Shown: positions 11,954 to 24,272 of the stretch, piece by piece
How the letters are laid out: each line of letters begins with the position of its first letter
Numbering within the stretch: the stretch's first letter is position 1
The notes under the pieces: generated by a model
What the model was told of the DNA's origin: nothing
The model's input: only the letters and a program-made list of their open reading frames with translations
Database searches by the model: none
From: Daldinia sp. FL1419
Lineage: Eukaryota > Ascomycota > Sordariomycetes > Xylariales > Hypoxylaceae
Assembly (NCBI GenBank): GCA_025201765.1
Contig: MU623472.1
Location: 32,907-96,906 of the forward strand
DNA: 64,000 bases
Direction: 5' to 3'
Translations under genes and position numbers: made by a program

Positions 11954-12690
11954 ATGATTTGCCAACGATGTCTTCAGCGAGCCTCGGCGCTCAGCTCGCG
12001 TGTCCCTCTCAGATCCCCGGCTCCGTTCCTACGGTCGTTCTCTAGCACAGTTGCGCGCCGAACCTCTTCTCCCGCTCCCGAACCACCTTCTTCGTCTGCA
12101 GGCGAATCCCCCGCGTTCAGCACGCCGCTGGCCGACGCCGCTACGGAGGAAAAGCCCGCGCTGTCGGCGTGTCCCGAGGGAACTATCTTGACGGGCCTCA
12201 ATTTCTTCAAGAACCGCACAGACCCCGTTGCGCTCGCCGACGATGCGTATCCCCCGTGGCTGTGGAAGTGTCTAGATGTGCAGAAGAAGGCGGACGAGGA
12301 GAATGACGACGATGCCGGTGATGAGTTTTGTAAGAATTCCTCTCTTTTCTACCCCATCGCCCTTACTTCCCTTAGCCCACCTGCATCCCATCGAGTACCC
12401 GAGATTCCAGACACCCCACTAACCACCCCTCAGCAAAATCCAAAAAACAACGACGTCTAGCCGCCAAGCGACAACGAGCTATGGAAGCCCGCCTCCTCGC
12501 CGAGGGCAACCTCGAAGCCCTCGCGCCCAAGATCCCGCTGCAGCACCAGAGTATCAACTTGCCCGCCAACGAGGAGGGCACGACGGAGGGCGCCGTCGCA
12601 GCGCAGCACGCGAGAGAGGATCTGCGCAAGGCTATGCGCAAGGAGAGGAGGGCCAAGATCAAGGAGAGCAACTACCTCAGGAGCATGTAA
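11954..12690 (+). CDS. MRPL37: Mitochondrial large ribosomal subunit protein mL54 (Mrpl37)
   Basis: Two exons, 11954-12329 and 12434-12690, encode 210 aa. The 104-nt intron (donor GTAAGA, branch CACTAACC) splits codon 126. The N-terminus (MICQRCLQRASALSSRVPLR, followed by SFSSTVARR) is arginine- and serine-rich with almost no acidic residues, as in a mitochondrial targeting peptide. The core carries SACPEGTILTGLNFFKNRTD and DAYPPWLWKCLD, the typical mL54 signature (yeast Mrpl37), followed by a basic helix (KSKKQRRLAAKRQRAM) and the C-terminal KAMRKERRAKIKESNYLRSM. It is a structural component of the mitochondrial ribosome with no enzymatic role. Both the frame and the C-terminal family match support the splice join. 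Confidence 0.92.
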
Positions 12691-13219
12691 AAAATTTATG
12701 GTCTACGGTGCCATCTGGATTGTAACCGATCGACTCTACTTCGGAATGCCCTCGTCGAAAAAAAAAGAATGGGGGATGGGAAATACGACGAACGAGCTCG
12801 CTCACGCGGATGGCGGAGCTGAGTGCTGCGTCGCCTTTCTACCAGAGATGTACTATACGCAACTAGACCTGTATACAAATCAAGCATACCAAAGGACAGC
12901 CATGTATTTACCGTAGCCTACGATTTAGGATCGTGTACATGGAGACCTCATTGCTACAAGTATATCGCGATTGACGGGGATTAATTAAACTGAATTAATC
13001 GAGTGTTTAGGCTACCTTGCCCATGTAGCACCAAGGGGTATCGTTCCAAACCATATCTACCTACCTAGTCTTACAATGCTATTTTCTTACCTACCTATCC
13101 ATTAGGTAGACATCAAGGTCTTTGAAAAAAAATAAAGCACCAGAAGAAACTCAAACCTAAACCGAATCTTTTCCTCTCCTATTTCATAACACACGTCTCT
13201 ATATCGTGTGTTTTGACCT
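12691..13219. other. Convergent 3' spacer between mL54 and TAF7 genes
   Basis: Both flanking genes end here, so it should contain two terminator/polyadenylation regions. No gene or repeat of note is seen; it contains a few TAGGTAGG-type motifs. Confidence 0.6.
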
Positions 13220-14824
13220 TTAGTCTTCGTCCGTCAAACCTAGCGCAGCTTTCTTGACGGCGATCTCCTTTTCGAGGTTGGCCTTTGTGAGAAGGACGCG
13301 CTTCTTTAGGATTGGTGCTGTGACTTCGGAAAGTTGGCGCATAGTCTCGTCGAGCGACTTCTTCAGATGCTCGATTTCGTCAAGCTTCTCTTTACGTTCT
13401 CGTTCGGCAACTAATTCCTCCTCATCGACGTCTTCGTCTTCGTCGTTGCCGTCCTCCATGTCTTCGTCGTCATCGTCCTCATCCTCATCTTCTTCTGATA
13501 CGACCTCCTGCATAGCTGCGGGAGTATTGGCTTCGACTGTCATAGGAGTCTGGGCTTCTAACTGCATACTTGGTGTGGCAGCTACAGGTTCTTCATGATG
13601 CATTCCGCTTTCTGCGAGCTCGGCTTCCATGGCTGCTAACATCTCATCGTCGTCGTCCTCCTCGGCATCCTCCTCCACCTCGTCGTTGGCCATAGCATGG
13701 TCTCCGAAATAATCATCGGCTTCGCCCTCAGCGTCATCTTCCGAGTCGGAATCTTCCTCGTCGTCCTCGTCGTCCTCGTCGTAGACATACTCCGCGTGGG
13801 ACTCTATGGCGCTCGCGTCGTCTTCAAGTAGCTTAGCAACCTGAGCGGCAGTGCTTTGCCATTGCTTCTCTGAAAGGGTCCTTCTGAATCGTCGATGAAC
13901 GGCATCGTGCATAGGAGGCGTAATACCGTGAGGCCACTTGAAGTCGTTCTTAGCAACCATGGGTGGAAGCGCGATCGTTTTAGCTTCAGTCTCGTTCTTG
14001 ACAGTTGCAAAACATAAGAGCATCTCGACAATATCAGAGTTTTTCATCATGTTCTTGCGGTCCCAAGACTTCATCGCTTCGGTAATGGTTGGTAGCTGAA
14101 CAAGGACTGCCGCGTAATGGGTTCCGTCGATAGTGACCATAGCTCGTCGCTGCTTAGCGTCAAGAAACTGTACGCCAAAATCCGCCCCTCCATTAGCCTT
14201 GGGTATCCCGATAGTATTATCAGCCAACGCCTTTCTTAAATATTCAGCCGGAGCCCCTGGCATGACGCGAAGAATGAAGGCGGTTTCTCGGACTGGATCG
14301 GCCTCGCGATCGCTAGCTTCGGAGTCGTAAGCATCTCCGGGATGATGCTCAACAGGTTCACCTCTAGGCTTAAATTTGATAGTGCTAATAGGCGTTGACA
14401 CGGAATTGGGTGCGCGATCAGGCTTTGACATCGTAGGTTTGATCTTAATTGTCTTGCTGGGTCGATTTGAATCGTTCCGAGAGATTGATAATGGTTGATC
14501 CTCGTCACTATCGTAGGAGCGCTTCTTAGACTCGACAAGTTTTTGTGTTGGCTTTGAAGTTCTACCGGCCTTGGATTTGGTTAAGTTTGGGTTCTGGGCA
14601 ACAGGTGTAGCTGCCGGTGTGCTCGGTTGACTGCTGATCTTGATCTTTATTTTCCGGTTCTCTCCGGACGGTGTAGGTGTACCAACATCGCCGCTGAAGG
14701 AAGACTGTCGCGATGCTGTGTTGAGCTTTAGTATAGGTCTTGGGTTTTCTGGGTTCGACGGAGGTGGCATCTGCTGCGACGTGTCGAGCTTCAGCGTCGG
14801 CTTCACGTTGATGGAGGACGACAT
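13220..14824 (-). CDS. TAF7: Transcription initiation factor TFIID subunit 7 (TAF7)
   Basis: Intronless gene of 534 aa. Residues 1-175 are disordered and basic (IKIKIS, TIKIKP, TIKFKP). Residues about 176-316 form the TAFII55 N-terminal domain: DPVRETAFILRVMP, VQFLDAKQRRAMVTIDG, YAAVLVQLPTITEAMKSWD, DIVEMLLCF and WPHGITPPMHDAVHRRFRRT are the family landmarks. Then follows a long acidic region (many DDDE/EEDE runs, about 345-455) and a C-terminal coiled coil (about 460-520). In TFIID this subunit binds and restrains TAF1. The fungal protein is longer than the domain alone but normal for the family. The next gene (16154) is another probable TFIID subunit. Confidence 0.95.
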   Translation of the reverse strand: MSSSINVKPTLKLDTSQQMPPPSNPENPRPILKLNTASRQSSFSGDVGTPTPSGENRKIKIKISSQPSTPAATPVAQNPNLTKSKAGRTSKPTQKLVESKKRSYDSDEDQPLSISRNDSNRPSKTIKIKPTMSKPDRAPNSVSTPISTIKFKPRGEPVEHHPGDAYDSEASDREADPVRETAFILRVMPGAPAEYLRKALADNTIGIPKANGGADFGVQFLDAKQRRAMVTIDGTHYAAVLVQLPTITEAMKSWDRKNMMKNSDIVEMLLCFATVKNETEAKTIALPPMVAKNDFKWPHGITPPMHDAVHRRFRRTLSEKQWQSTAAQVAKLLEDDASAIESHAEYVYDEDDEDDEEDSDSEDDAEGEADDYFGDHAMANDEVEEDAEEDDDDEMLAAMEAELAESGMHHEEPVAATPSMQLEAQTPMTVEANTPAAMQEVVSEEDEDEDDDDEDMEDGNDEDEDVDEEELVAERERKEKLDEIEHLKKSLDETMRQLSEVTAPILKKRVLLTKANLEKEIAVKKAALGLTDED

Positions 14825-16153
14825 GATAAGGATAGTATACGGCAGAGTATACCGAGATAGACGAGAGGGTTGACTATAAGTACGGTTTAGGTCCTTGAAT
14901 TATGAAACTTGACCTTCTATCTTATGGAGCGAATCGGCACCTAGAAGTTATAGAAGTTACATAGATAGTAGATGCTCTATTAATTGAAAAGGTGACATTG
15001 AATCGGGACTAGAGTGGATGGGAATATGGAGTATGGAAGTTTACGTCGCTATTTGCTGCGTGCTTTGCGCCGCGCGCATACAGACCGTTTGGTGGGGCCG
15101 CCAGAGGTACCCCTAGATGTCAGGTACCTACGTAGCCTTAGGACCTGATGTACCTAAGATATACCGCGCGCTGGGTGAAACTAAACGCCTGCCTTACCAA
15201 ACACGCAGACACGCTAGGTGGAGGTACCTACCTAAGGTATAGAAGTTATACCTATGTAGTAGAAGTAGGTAGGTACTTTAGGTACCTACGTATGGGGTCG
15301 GAGTGGAGCCTTGTTAGCCTTCGCTCTTGCAGGTTGCTTGTTTTCCTCAAACTCCAAGCAATTGTCCCTCAGCTTTTAGAAGAATGCCTAGTTAGTGCAA
15401 CTTGCAACTTGCAACTTGCAACTTGCAACTTGTAAATAACACGGATGTTGGTTGATATGGCACGACGGCCAGTCACCACTGTTCAAATTCACTAGTCAGA
15501 TGGAGAGGAAGAAAGAATTGTCTGAATACGGCTAATAAGACCCTCAATTTCTCTCGAAACTAGCATTCGGCATTCGACATTCGACATTCGACATTCAACA
15601 TCTGGGATTTGGGTATTTTTTTTTTTTATCTTCAAGCTACAATTCTCGAGTGTACATAGCACCATCCAGAGCTCCTTTTTCAAGAACAACCAACCCAAGC
15701 GCCGCCTTGCAGTCTTCCCAAGTCAAGGCAACCTCTCAAATTCACGGCGTATGCACATCTTTTCACTACTGGTTTTGGCCCGCGTTGCGTGCATCCTACA
15801 ATACGTCTGGTTCGATAAGCGTTTCTATAATTCGACCTTTACTAGACGAATCGGCGAATACATCGAACCTCAATTTGGCCACCCTCTTGCTACATTATCG
15901 ACCAGTCATACTAAAATACACCTTCTTACGATTGGCAAATCAATATAGATGATGTACGGCATGTCCAATCTAGTCTTTCCTACTATTTTCCATTTGAAAG
16001 AAAGCTTACGCTCTATCTAGATCCTCGATAAAACTAGGTCCCTCGATTGACTTTTAACTCGGCCTATCCAATACGCGCTTCTGAACGCCTGTTTTCTACG
16101 CTTCCTTAAACCCAATCCCTCCCCGCAAAGTTAAATAATAAGGGAAATTCACA
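14825..16153. promoter_or_regulatory. Divergent spacer between the TAF7 and TAF3-like genes
   Basis: This 1.3-kb region contains both promoters. It holds two short tandem arrays: (GCAACTT)5 at 15397-15431 and a (CATTCGA)-type array of five units at 15564-15598. There is also a T-tract and several TAGGTACCTA palindromic motifs around 15120-15290. The open frame at 15650-15952 has no recognisable domain and is not called. Confidence 0.5.
15397..15431. repeat. Heptanucleotide tandem repeat (GCAACTT)5
   Basis: Five perfect 7-bp units lie upstream of both TFIID subunit genes. A second, slightly degenerate 7-bp array (CATTCGA-like, five units) lies at 15564-15598. Confidence 0.9.
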
Positions 16154-16943
16154 ATGTCGTCGTCATATGCTCAGCAAGTTCATCGCGCACCTACCGCTTC
16201 CGAGATTCACCATGCACTCCTCCGACCAGCCATCTTACAAATTCTACGCGCTCAGGGCTACTACTCATCAACACCCAGTACAGTCGATGCATTGACCGAA
16301 CTCGCCGCAAACTATCTTACCGCTATTTCGCGACGCACCGCACAACACGCAGCACTCAATAACGAGACGGGTGTACCAGGTCTCCCCGATATTGTCGATG
16401 TGCGCCTTGCTCTAGAAGACTGTGGTGCCCTATGGCCAGAACGCGACTTCACAGCCCAGGAAGTATCTGGAGAGGAGGATACAAGAGGCGTGGATGAATT
16501 CATACGCTGGGCCAAGGGTAGCAAGAATCGGAGGATCCGTATGGTCGCTGCCCTAGATAAGCCCGTTGCTGGCGACGTGGGAGTGGAAGGAGTAGAGGAA
16601 CAGCGCGAGACAGATTACCTGAGTGGTATGTTCTACACGAAACATGCCTATCTATTGCGCTGCATGCTAACAAATCTGGATTACAGCACTTAAGCGGAAG
16701 CACAATAAGACGGACCAAGACTCTAAATACGCTGGTACGATCTTAGGCCGAGGTATCGTCGAAGGCGAAGTCGTTCCAGAAGGTGGAAGCGAGAACAGTA
16801 TACACGCCTGGAAGCGAAAAATGCACGAAACCTCGCAGCGACCCCCAGAACCCGAGACCGTCGACGTTGAGTCTAGACCACCTAGCTCGGGTCTCAGTTC
16901 TCTCGCCGAGGAAGATGTGGCTATGATAGATATGGAATTCTGA
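16154..16943 (+). CDS. Bromodomain-associated (BTP) histone-fold protein, TAF3-like
   Basis: Two exons, 16154-16625 and 16687-16943, encode 242 aa. The intron is 61 nt (donor GTATGT, acceptor TTACAG). The N-terminal about 100 residues form a histone fold of the BTP type: HHALLRPAILQILRAQGYYS, STVDALTELAANYLTAISRR, then LPDIVDVRLALEDCGALWPE. These match the TFIID/SAGA partner subunits that pair with TAF10. Next is DEFIRWAKGSKNRRIRM, then exon 2 gives LKRKHNKTDQDSKYAGTILG, which is typical of fungal TAF3-like proteins. The metazoan TAF3 PHD finger is absent, as is usual in fungi. TAF8 is the main alternative. The family is firm, the exact subunit less so. Confidence 0.82.
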
Positions 16944-18213
16944 GCTACTCGGAAAACCCACCATTTCGGACGAAAGTCGCAAAATGAGAAGGGCTGATGT
17001 AGTGGAAAGGACACACAAGGCCACACTAAGCCTTACGGCCTCGAGTCGCGTGACGTAAGTCCTTATCAAGTACCTACCTATATACCCCTTACGCATATAC
17101 TCTGCATGGTCTACGGCGTTGGCGTGGATAATTCGAGGGAGTATGGTTTGGCGTTGTTGGTATATCAAGGATACTGTTTTTGGCGTGCGATTTACGCAAC
17201 GGAATACCCCTTTAATCCAATCTCTAAAGTTGCGTTGCCACCTGCTCGTTTGTGACTACCTTAATGATAATAGATAGACGCGGCAGAGGTCTTAATGCGG
17301 TTTTACGATACCATCTCGTTTCCCTAACCCTGAGCGGGGCGAGGGCTTTGGTATAGGAAGGAGTAATTGGCGGCCTCGTGCCCAGAGCATAAGCTTATTG
17401 AGGTAGACTAAGCTGCTCGGGAGTTGATGGACGACATGATACGTACCTACCTTGTTAGGAGGTAGGTATCCAAGGTATCGACTGGATAATATATAATTAT
17501 CAAGGGCGTGTTTTTGCAATATACCCCTTGAGGATTTTGCAGAGCTTAACGCCAATTCTCACGAAAGGAGCCACAGAAGACGAATCGCTTAGGAGGCAAT
17601 GAAAGAAGCAGGAATCCCGTTAGCTTGGTGGTAATAGATAGTAAGAGCTATGTGCGTTTTAGAAATACGTATCTTATAGACATCAGCAGTAATACATGCC
17701 GTCATCGCCGACTACCAGTCCCTAAATATAGCAAAAACGCCAAGTGCTCGTAAACGGTCCCAGATATAATCCCGTCTGAGCACTTGTAGTTTACAAGGAT
17801 AAATACCTACCTACTTCATATAAGTAGGTATACATCCACAGCCCACACACTGAAAAAGCAAGACAAGTTGAAAAGCTATCATGAACGAGTCTGGGATACA
17901 TATAAGAAGTATATATATCTGATAGATTTTTAGTATCATACACGCATATCGCTCTTTATATCCCAAAAGCTTCAACCCGATTTCGAGCGGGATGTATCGC
18001 TACCCCAGTCCCCCAATACCAAAGACGGACCGGTATATTCGCCCAAAACGAAAATAGTATCCCCCCCCCCCCCTTTTTTTTATCCCACCTGGGCATTGAT
18101 ACTGGGAATAAACCTTCAAGTTTTCAAAGATCCAGAGCCAATTGAGTCATCTGAGTTCGAAGCCAACTCCATGTTATACCCGTACGCAAACCTCTTGTTA
18201 TATCCAATTCTTT
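16944..18213. other. Convergent 3' spacer
   Basis: It lies between the 3' ends of the TAF3-like gene and the F-box gene. It has a C12 homopolymer followed by a T run near 18061-18080 and several TAGGTAGGTA motifs. No gene is supported. Confidence 0.6.
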
Positions 18214-21200
18214 TTACATCATAACGCATTTTTTATCTTTACCCTGGCCTCTCGGGATAGCTGTTGCCCAAGTCACGTCCATCCAGCCATCAGCATCATC
18301 CTTCTTCTTATTTTTCTTCCGCCCTGTCCATCCACGGAGTTTAGCGTCCTGTATATTCTTCAATGCCCCCCTCCTAGCCCGACTCTGTCGGCGGTTCAAG
18401 CTAGTGTGATGACGCAGTGGCGACGGGGCAAGCTGTGAAGAAGGGGGCGGTGGTGGGAGCAGGTATGGTTCTCCATTGGCAACACTCGAGATGGTTTCTA
18501 GACGCTCAACAGTAGGACGTAGTAAGTGTACCCCTGACATTGGCCGGGGATGACGAGGGACTGGTGCATGCAAGACCGGTCCCGTTTGCTGTCCACCTAC
18601 ATCTATCTGGCCAGGAGCGTCAAAAGCGCCGGTTACACCCGTGGGGGTGCTGATTATAAGCGGCTGGGCCGGCTCCGAATATGACTCTACCGTGGGAATT
18701 ACACTACCTGGTCGAAATTCCCGATACTGGCTACCCCGACTACCTACAGGTATGCGTGGTAAGTGGAAGCCGCTTGATGCAGGACGCGATACATCGAAAC
18801 TATTTTGTCGGCTATGAAAGCGCGCCGTTCGTTCTGAATATGGCGTTGGAGGCAAAGCTTCGGCTATAATATCTTCATTGGTCCGATTTGTTGCTGGAGC
18901 GGAACGGGGATAACCGGTAAAAGAAGCCGAGGAAGACGTATTGGGTCGCGGAGGGGCCTTCGGCCAAGTCTGAGCATTCTGAAGCCTGCCAACTACTGGA
19001 CTGCTGTTAGCCTGCTCATTATTCCATCTCGGGACGTTCATTACAGATGACGGAGTGGTAGGGTCGAATGAATGAGGAATTGCTGAGCCTGGACGGGAGC
19101 CTCCTACAACTTGATGTGATCCCGACGAGGCAGGTGTATATTCAGTAGCTGACGACTGTGTTGCGGCTGACATCTGGTATGGACTAGGCTGTTCCGGTGT
19201 TACGTTTACTGCTGCGGGGCCCTCAGATACGTGGGAGCTCGTGGCCCTAGAAGGGGATCCGACAGGAGATACATCGTAGATGTCGTCATATTCGTCGTCC
19301 ATAGGGGGCCGGCTGCCTTCCGTGAAGGAGTGAGCTGATACGGGTCTATGAGGCTGCATCCCAGTAGGTCCAGCAGATCGGCTGGCATTTATACAAGCAT
19401 TTGTAACATTCTGCTGCGAAGCGTGAGGGTGCCAAGACATATGGGACGGCCTGTCCCGAAAAGGGGTTGTCTGGAGACGAGGCAATTCCGGGCGGCTGAA
19501 ATTAGGCGTCATGGACATACGCGGAAGTGGGTGAGATGCATCGGACGGGATCGGCGGAACTGATGGAACAGAAGATGGGAGAGGAGGAACAGGTGGAATA
19601 GAGTCTCTTCTACCCGGTAAGACTCCAACACCGGGGAGAGTAGAGTGGCGTACTGAATGGCGCATGAAGTCAGGTAGGTCGCCAGGGTCCTCTTTACTAT
19701 ATGGCGGCGGCGGAGGCACCCAGTTATCGGCATCGCTCTCATGAGGATGCTCTGCCCTTCCGTCGGCACGTCGGTATTCAACTCGACCAGCCACAGGTTG
19801 TGGATTCCGCCGACGATTCACGGCGGCAGCAGTCGCAGCGCGGCGTAGCGTTGTTCCGGATCGTGGATTTGCGTGAGCGTACGGAGCGTCGAGAGCTTCT
19901 TGAGCCTCCTCTAAAGATACATCTTCCGTTTCATCGAGCGGCACTGCGTGAGTGTTAGTGCGCGCCGTGGCCATAGGTCGAGGCACAAGAGGATCTTCTA
20001 GATCATCTCCATGAGCTGTTGATGGACGTAGTAGCGCATCAACTTGGCGAGATGTAGTCGTTGCCATAGTCATTACACTAGCTCGGTTCCCTCTTCGCTG
20101 TGCTACTGTCCTCCGCCTAACGATAGCTACTTCTGTATCGATATCGCGATGCTCCTCCTCTAATGCTTCCGGCTCGTCTGCGCCGACCTCGATCGTAATT
20201 TCCTTTTCCTCGCCATCTTCCAAAGTATAGTCGAAGTCGAATATTATAATTCTCCCCCCATCCACAAAATCGATGCCGTCTTCTTCAGTCACAAGTTTAG
20301 GGGGCATTACACCGCGAGCAGCGGCAATCAAGCGTTCCTGCGAAGACGTGTTACCAAAGCCAGAAACCCATTTCATATGGCTCACACCACATAGTTCCGC
20401 GATTTTGCGCCCACACACGAACGTGTTACGATATTTGTCGCATAAAATTTGCCATTGGGGAACTCGTCCGCCATTCACCTCTTGTGCTCGAGCGGACGAG
20501 CGCGCCGAAACTGCGCTATTCGCACGATTTAACGACGGCGGCCCGTTTGGATCTGATGCCGTATGATTGGCTTCCGGGACTGCCTCTAGGTCCTCAGGCA
20601 CACCATATAGCCACACGTCCTTCCCTTCAAATCCAGCAGAGACGAGGTCTCCTTGGTAGTTAGCAGCAGGTAAGGTACACGGTAGCAAAGGTCCAGGTGA
20701 AGGTGTAGTCGGAGCAGGACCCGTAAAATAAGTTGTCCCATTGCGAAGATCATCAATCCGCACAGCGCGAAAAGTCTCGAAACTTCGGTCATATGCAAAA
20801 GCCCAAGTTGCTTCCATAGAACCTGACTCTTGCAGCAGAGCAGCATGGCTGCAATCCCGGCTGGTATTGGGAAACAGAATAGAAGTAGTCCATAACGCAC
20901 TAATATTATTCTCTTCAGACATTTGATTCCCGGGATCATAATATGGGGCTGTTAATATGACTGTATTAGGCGTATATGATGTTGTCGTCGTGCCCAGTAG
21001 CTGTGTCCCATCGAACGAAAAAGCGAGGGAATCAACACCATCGCATTTCACTGCTCTTCGATCTGTCGGAAGGGCTCCAGGGCTTATAGAAGATACCTCG
21101 ATGCCACCTTCATACGCGGCTGCCAACACACTCCCACATGGAGATAGAGCAATCGCACGGGGAGCATGGTCTAATATCAGCGATTGCATCCGGCGAGGTG

Positions 21201-21887
21201 GAACTTTGCCCAAATCATATAGGTCAACCTGCATGTCAGTCGATAATACTGCCAAAAGACTGCCATCATCCAAAATGCACGCCGCCGCTGGACGGCGCAA
21301 TATCTTAAACTCCCGTTTGACAGCAAGCTCGGGCTCTCTAACATCCAGGACAAATATCCGGGATGAATTATATGCGAGAAGATGATGACTTCTAGGAGAG
21401 GAACTAAATTGCATGCCCTCACCACCAGGGGCAGAAGACGATCCGATGCAGTTCGAAACCAGCCGTATCGTAGTAGTCCTCGGACGCAAGTAAGCCTCAA
21501 ATAGATTTCTCTTGACTTCACGGGCGAATAAGCGGCGCAGATTGGGTAGGTTATCACCATCTGACTTCGCGATAGGTGGAACGGTGTGGCTGGCGCCGTA
21601 GGAGTCGCATCGGAGAAGGTGATCGGCGTAGAGATGAGCTTGCTGAGAAACACGTCTCCATTTTGAATTAAGCAAGACGAGAGACGCGAACGAGTCAGGG
21701 TCGGTCAATTGAAGTATTCTACATTAACCAAGATGTCAGCCACCTGCGACCCATAGAGCTAATAGCAGCGTAAACCTTACTGCTCGATAATCTCGTCGGG
21801 AAGCTGGTCAAAAGCTGAAGGCCGATGCTTGCTGTTAGCCGAGCTCGGCTTCTCGTCCATACTCGGCGTTGGAGTTTCTTCAGACAT
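18214..21887 (-). CDS. Large F-box protein with WD40-like region and C-terminal CaaX-like motif
   Basis: Two exons, 21887-21781 and 21718-18214, encode 1,203 aa; the intron is 62 nt (branch CTGAC). Exon 1 supplies MSEETPTPSMDEKPSSANSK and the start of the F-box, and the intron splits the F-box: FDQLPDEIIEQ joins ILQLTDPDSFASLVLLNSKW, then RRVSQQAHLY. Residues about 110-330 look like degenerate WD40 blades (ILDDGSLLAVLSTDMQVDLY, SPCGSVLAAAYEGGIEV, SLAFSFDGTQLLGTTTT). A YNSSRIFVLDVREPE strand and a KWVSGFGNTSSQERLIAAAR segment fit the same fold. The second half is a Pro/Ser-rich disordered region. The extreme C-terminus is basic and ends KDKKCVMM, a fit to the CaaX farnesylation consensus (X = Met). 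F-box proteins are SCF ubiquitin-ligase substrate adaptors; a lipid anchor would place this one on a membrane. Substrate unknown. Confidence 0.85.
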
Positions 21888-24272
21888 GATAGAATACTAC
21901 GAGCGATGTCAAAAGCTAACAAGTTATAAGGAAGTGAGTCGCGATATGTTAAGATAGCAGTGCTACGCCATGGTTCAATATAGATTTATTTGGCATGGTC
22001 GCATTCAAACATAAAGGGGAACAAGATTATTGGATCTCTTGGGCGACTCGTCTCGGGTCTTGATATTGCACAAAATCGAAGCAGATGAAGCGGGGAACCA
22101 ATAAGAATAGAAATGAAGACGTGTGACAAAGAATATGGGAGGTGACGCGGCAGATTTGACGATGGAGTGGGATAGAATAATAATAAAGTATGCCTTCTCT
22201 CTCGCCTTTGCGCGCGCCCCCTTGTGAATCCTTGTGATAGAGGACGATTTGGGGGATGGGTTCAAATGGACTTGGGGGGGGCGAAGTAACAAAATGGTAG
22301 CAATGGTTAGAAGAGAAACGGTTCAGCAATGCACCTAAAGCCTAGAGGTGTTAGACAGTCAGGCCTTGTCAAGGTACAATACAATACAAGATTGTGAAAT
22401 GGTAGCAATTGCCCAGGTCGTTCTGGCCTGATTGAGGCAAGTAATAAGGCGTGTAATGTACCCCCCCATGTATGGCCATGTACGCCGTAATACGCTGTAG
22501 GTATGTGGTACCGGCATATATTATGGGTATATTATGGGTACATCTACAGGCTTAAACAACTGGAAGTCAGCTCCCCTCGGAAGATGTAACCAAGCCTAGC
22601 CTCGTTTCGCAACTACCTAATTTAGGCGATGCAATGGGTAATGGGTGCTGTACCCCGTTATTAAGCCTAAACCCAGCTGAAACCACAAGTAGCCTGGCTT
22701 AAAGAAAGCCGACCGCATATACATTTTCTACTTGGATATTTGCACCTAACTAATTGGAACAGCTATACCAACCGAACTGGCAAGGATATTATTATTGGTG
22801 CTTGCTTAACGTATACAAGTTTAAGACTCGCCTGTATGGTTACAAAAGGAAAATTAAATATTACATTCGGGAAAGCGCTTCGATATTGCTGATTATTGAC
22901 CAGCCACATGATTCGTACCAACAACTCCGGCTACTTGCGTTCTCGCATATTCGAATCTTGGCATGCCTGGAGATACATATGTCATATGTGGACTTTCTCC
23001 GCAGCATACGATACAGTAACCCCGGTTAGAGGGTCTCTCGGGATAACCTTATTACATATCAACGAAAGTAGGCAAAATTCAAATATACACAGACAATCGT
23101 AGATATTTACCATAACTAATAACATATTTAATATTTGTACATCATATTAGTATCGGAATACTTACTCGATCAATACACCGGGCGGAAACATTAAAGGTAC
23201 TAAGCGCTAATCCTGCGGGTAAGATATATCATGTACCTTGTATACGATCTAGCCAACCGTCCTGCCCGTCTCCCCATATAAGGTTAGATGATTCTATTTT
23301 TAAATCTAAAGTTCCTCACAAGCTCCTCACAGATGAGAACCTTAAACCCAACTATGCCCGTTTATCTATACGACTGGATGAAAATTTGATCCTTCAAAAT
23401 ACTTTTTCGGTCGCATTTCTCCCCCTTTTGTATTAGTAGCCTACCATTATCATTACTAAGATGTTGCCCTACGCTGCCCTATTCTGCACCTAGGAACAGA
23501 TACCCGTCAACCCTTCCCCTGGTTAGCTAACACGATTCACAGGTTGAGTGTGTGTGTGTATATATATAGGTATATAACAAAGTCTCGAAAGACGATGCGA
23601 CCTCGGTCCAACTCGACGACCCTTCATAATGTGCAGGGCTTCCCTGCAATGCACCGAGATTGCTCCTGCTGAAACGAAAAATTCGATTCGGATGACGTAT
23701 GTAAACGACATAGTTAAAATAGGTTAGTTACCTAGATCGAATACCGACTTATATAAGCTAGTTGAATACCTCCCCAAGGTATCTAGCCTAGACCTAAATC
23801 GTCTACCAAGCTTTCTACATCACCTGCACCGCGAGAACTAAGCACGGCACGCGGGTTGCTTTCATGCAATGGCCTTACTAAGAGACATAGGCGTTAGGCC
23901 TAGTGTAAGATTATATAATGCAAAATTGTACTAACCTAGTAAGAACAAGCCGCCCTGGGGGAATCGTCGGGACTTATAAATGTAGTGTACATATTAGCTC
24001 ACACTAGAGCTCTCAGCCGAGTTTATGACTTTACTATGATGTCAGGTCTATAACCATCTTGGAAGAGCTCTCCAATTCAACTTCATTGTTTTAAAGATAT
24101 TGACGTATACCGTCTTGAAACTTACGGATTAGGAAATCTAGTCGAGTACTCTCATAATTAATATTATACAAACTCAAATTGTTATTAGATGTTATAGAAA
24201 AAAGAAGCATTTCAAGACTCCGAAACTTCCGCTCTCGTAGCCTGGCCTCGACGGAATCTCACTTTACTCACC
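21888..24272. promoter_or_regulatory. Divergent spacer between F-box and GH15 genes
   Basis: This 2.4-kb region must contain both promoters. It includes a stretch of C and G homopolymers (C7 at 22462-22468 and G7 around 22275) and a (TG)n/(TA)n run at 23546-23570. No coding frame has domain support. Confidence 0.5.
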
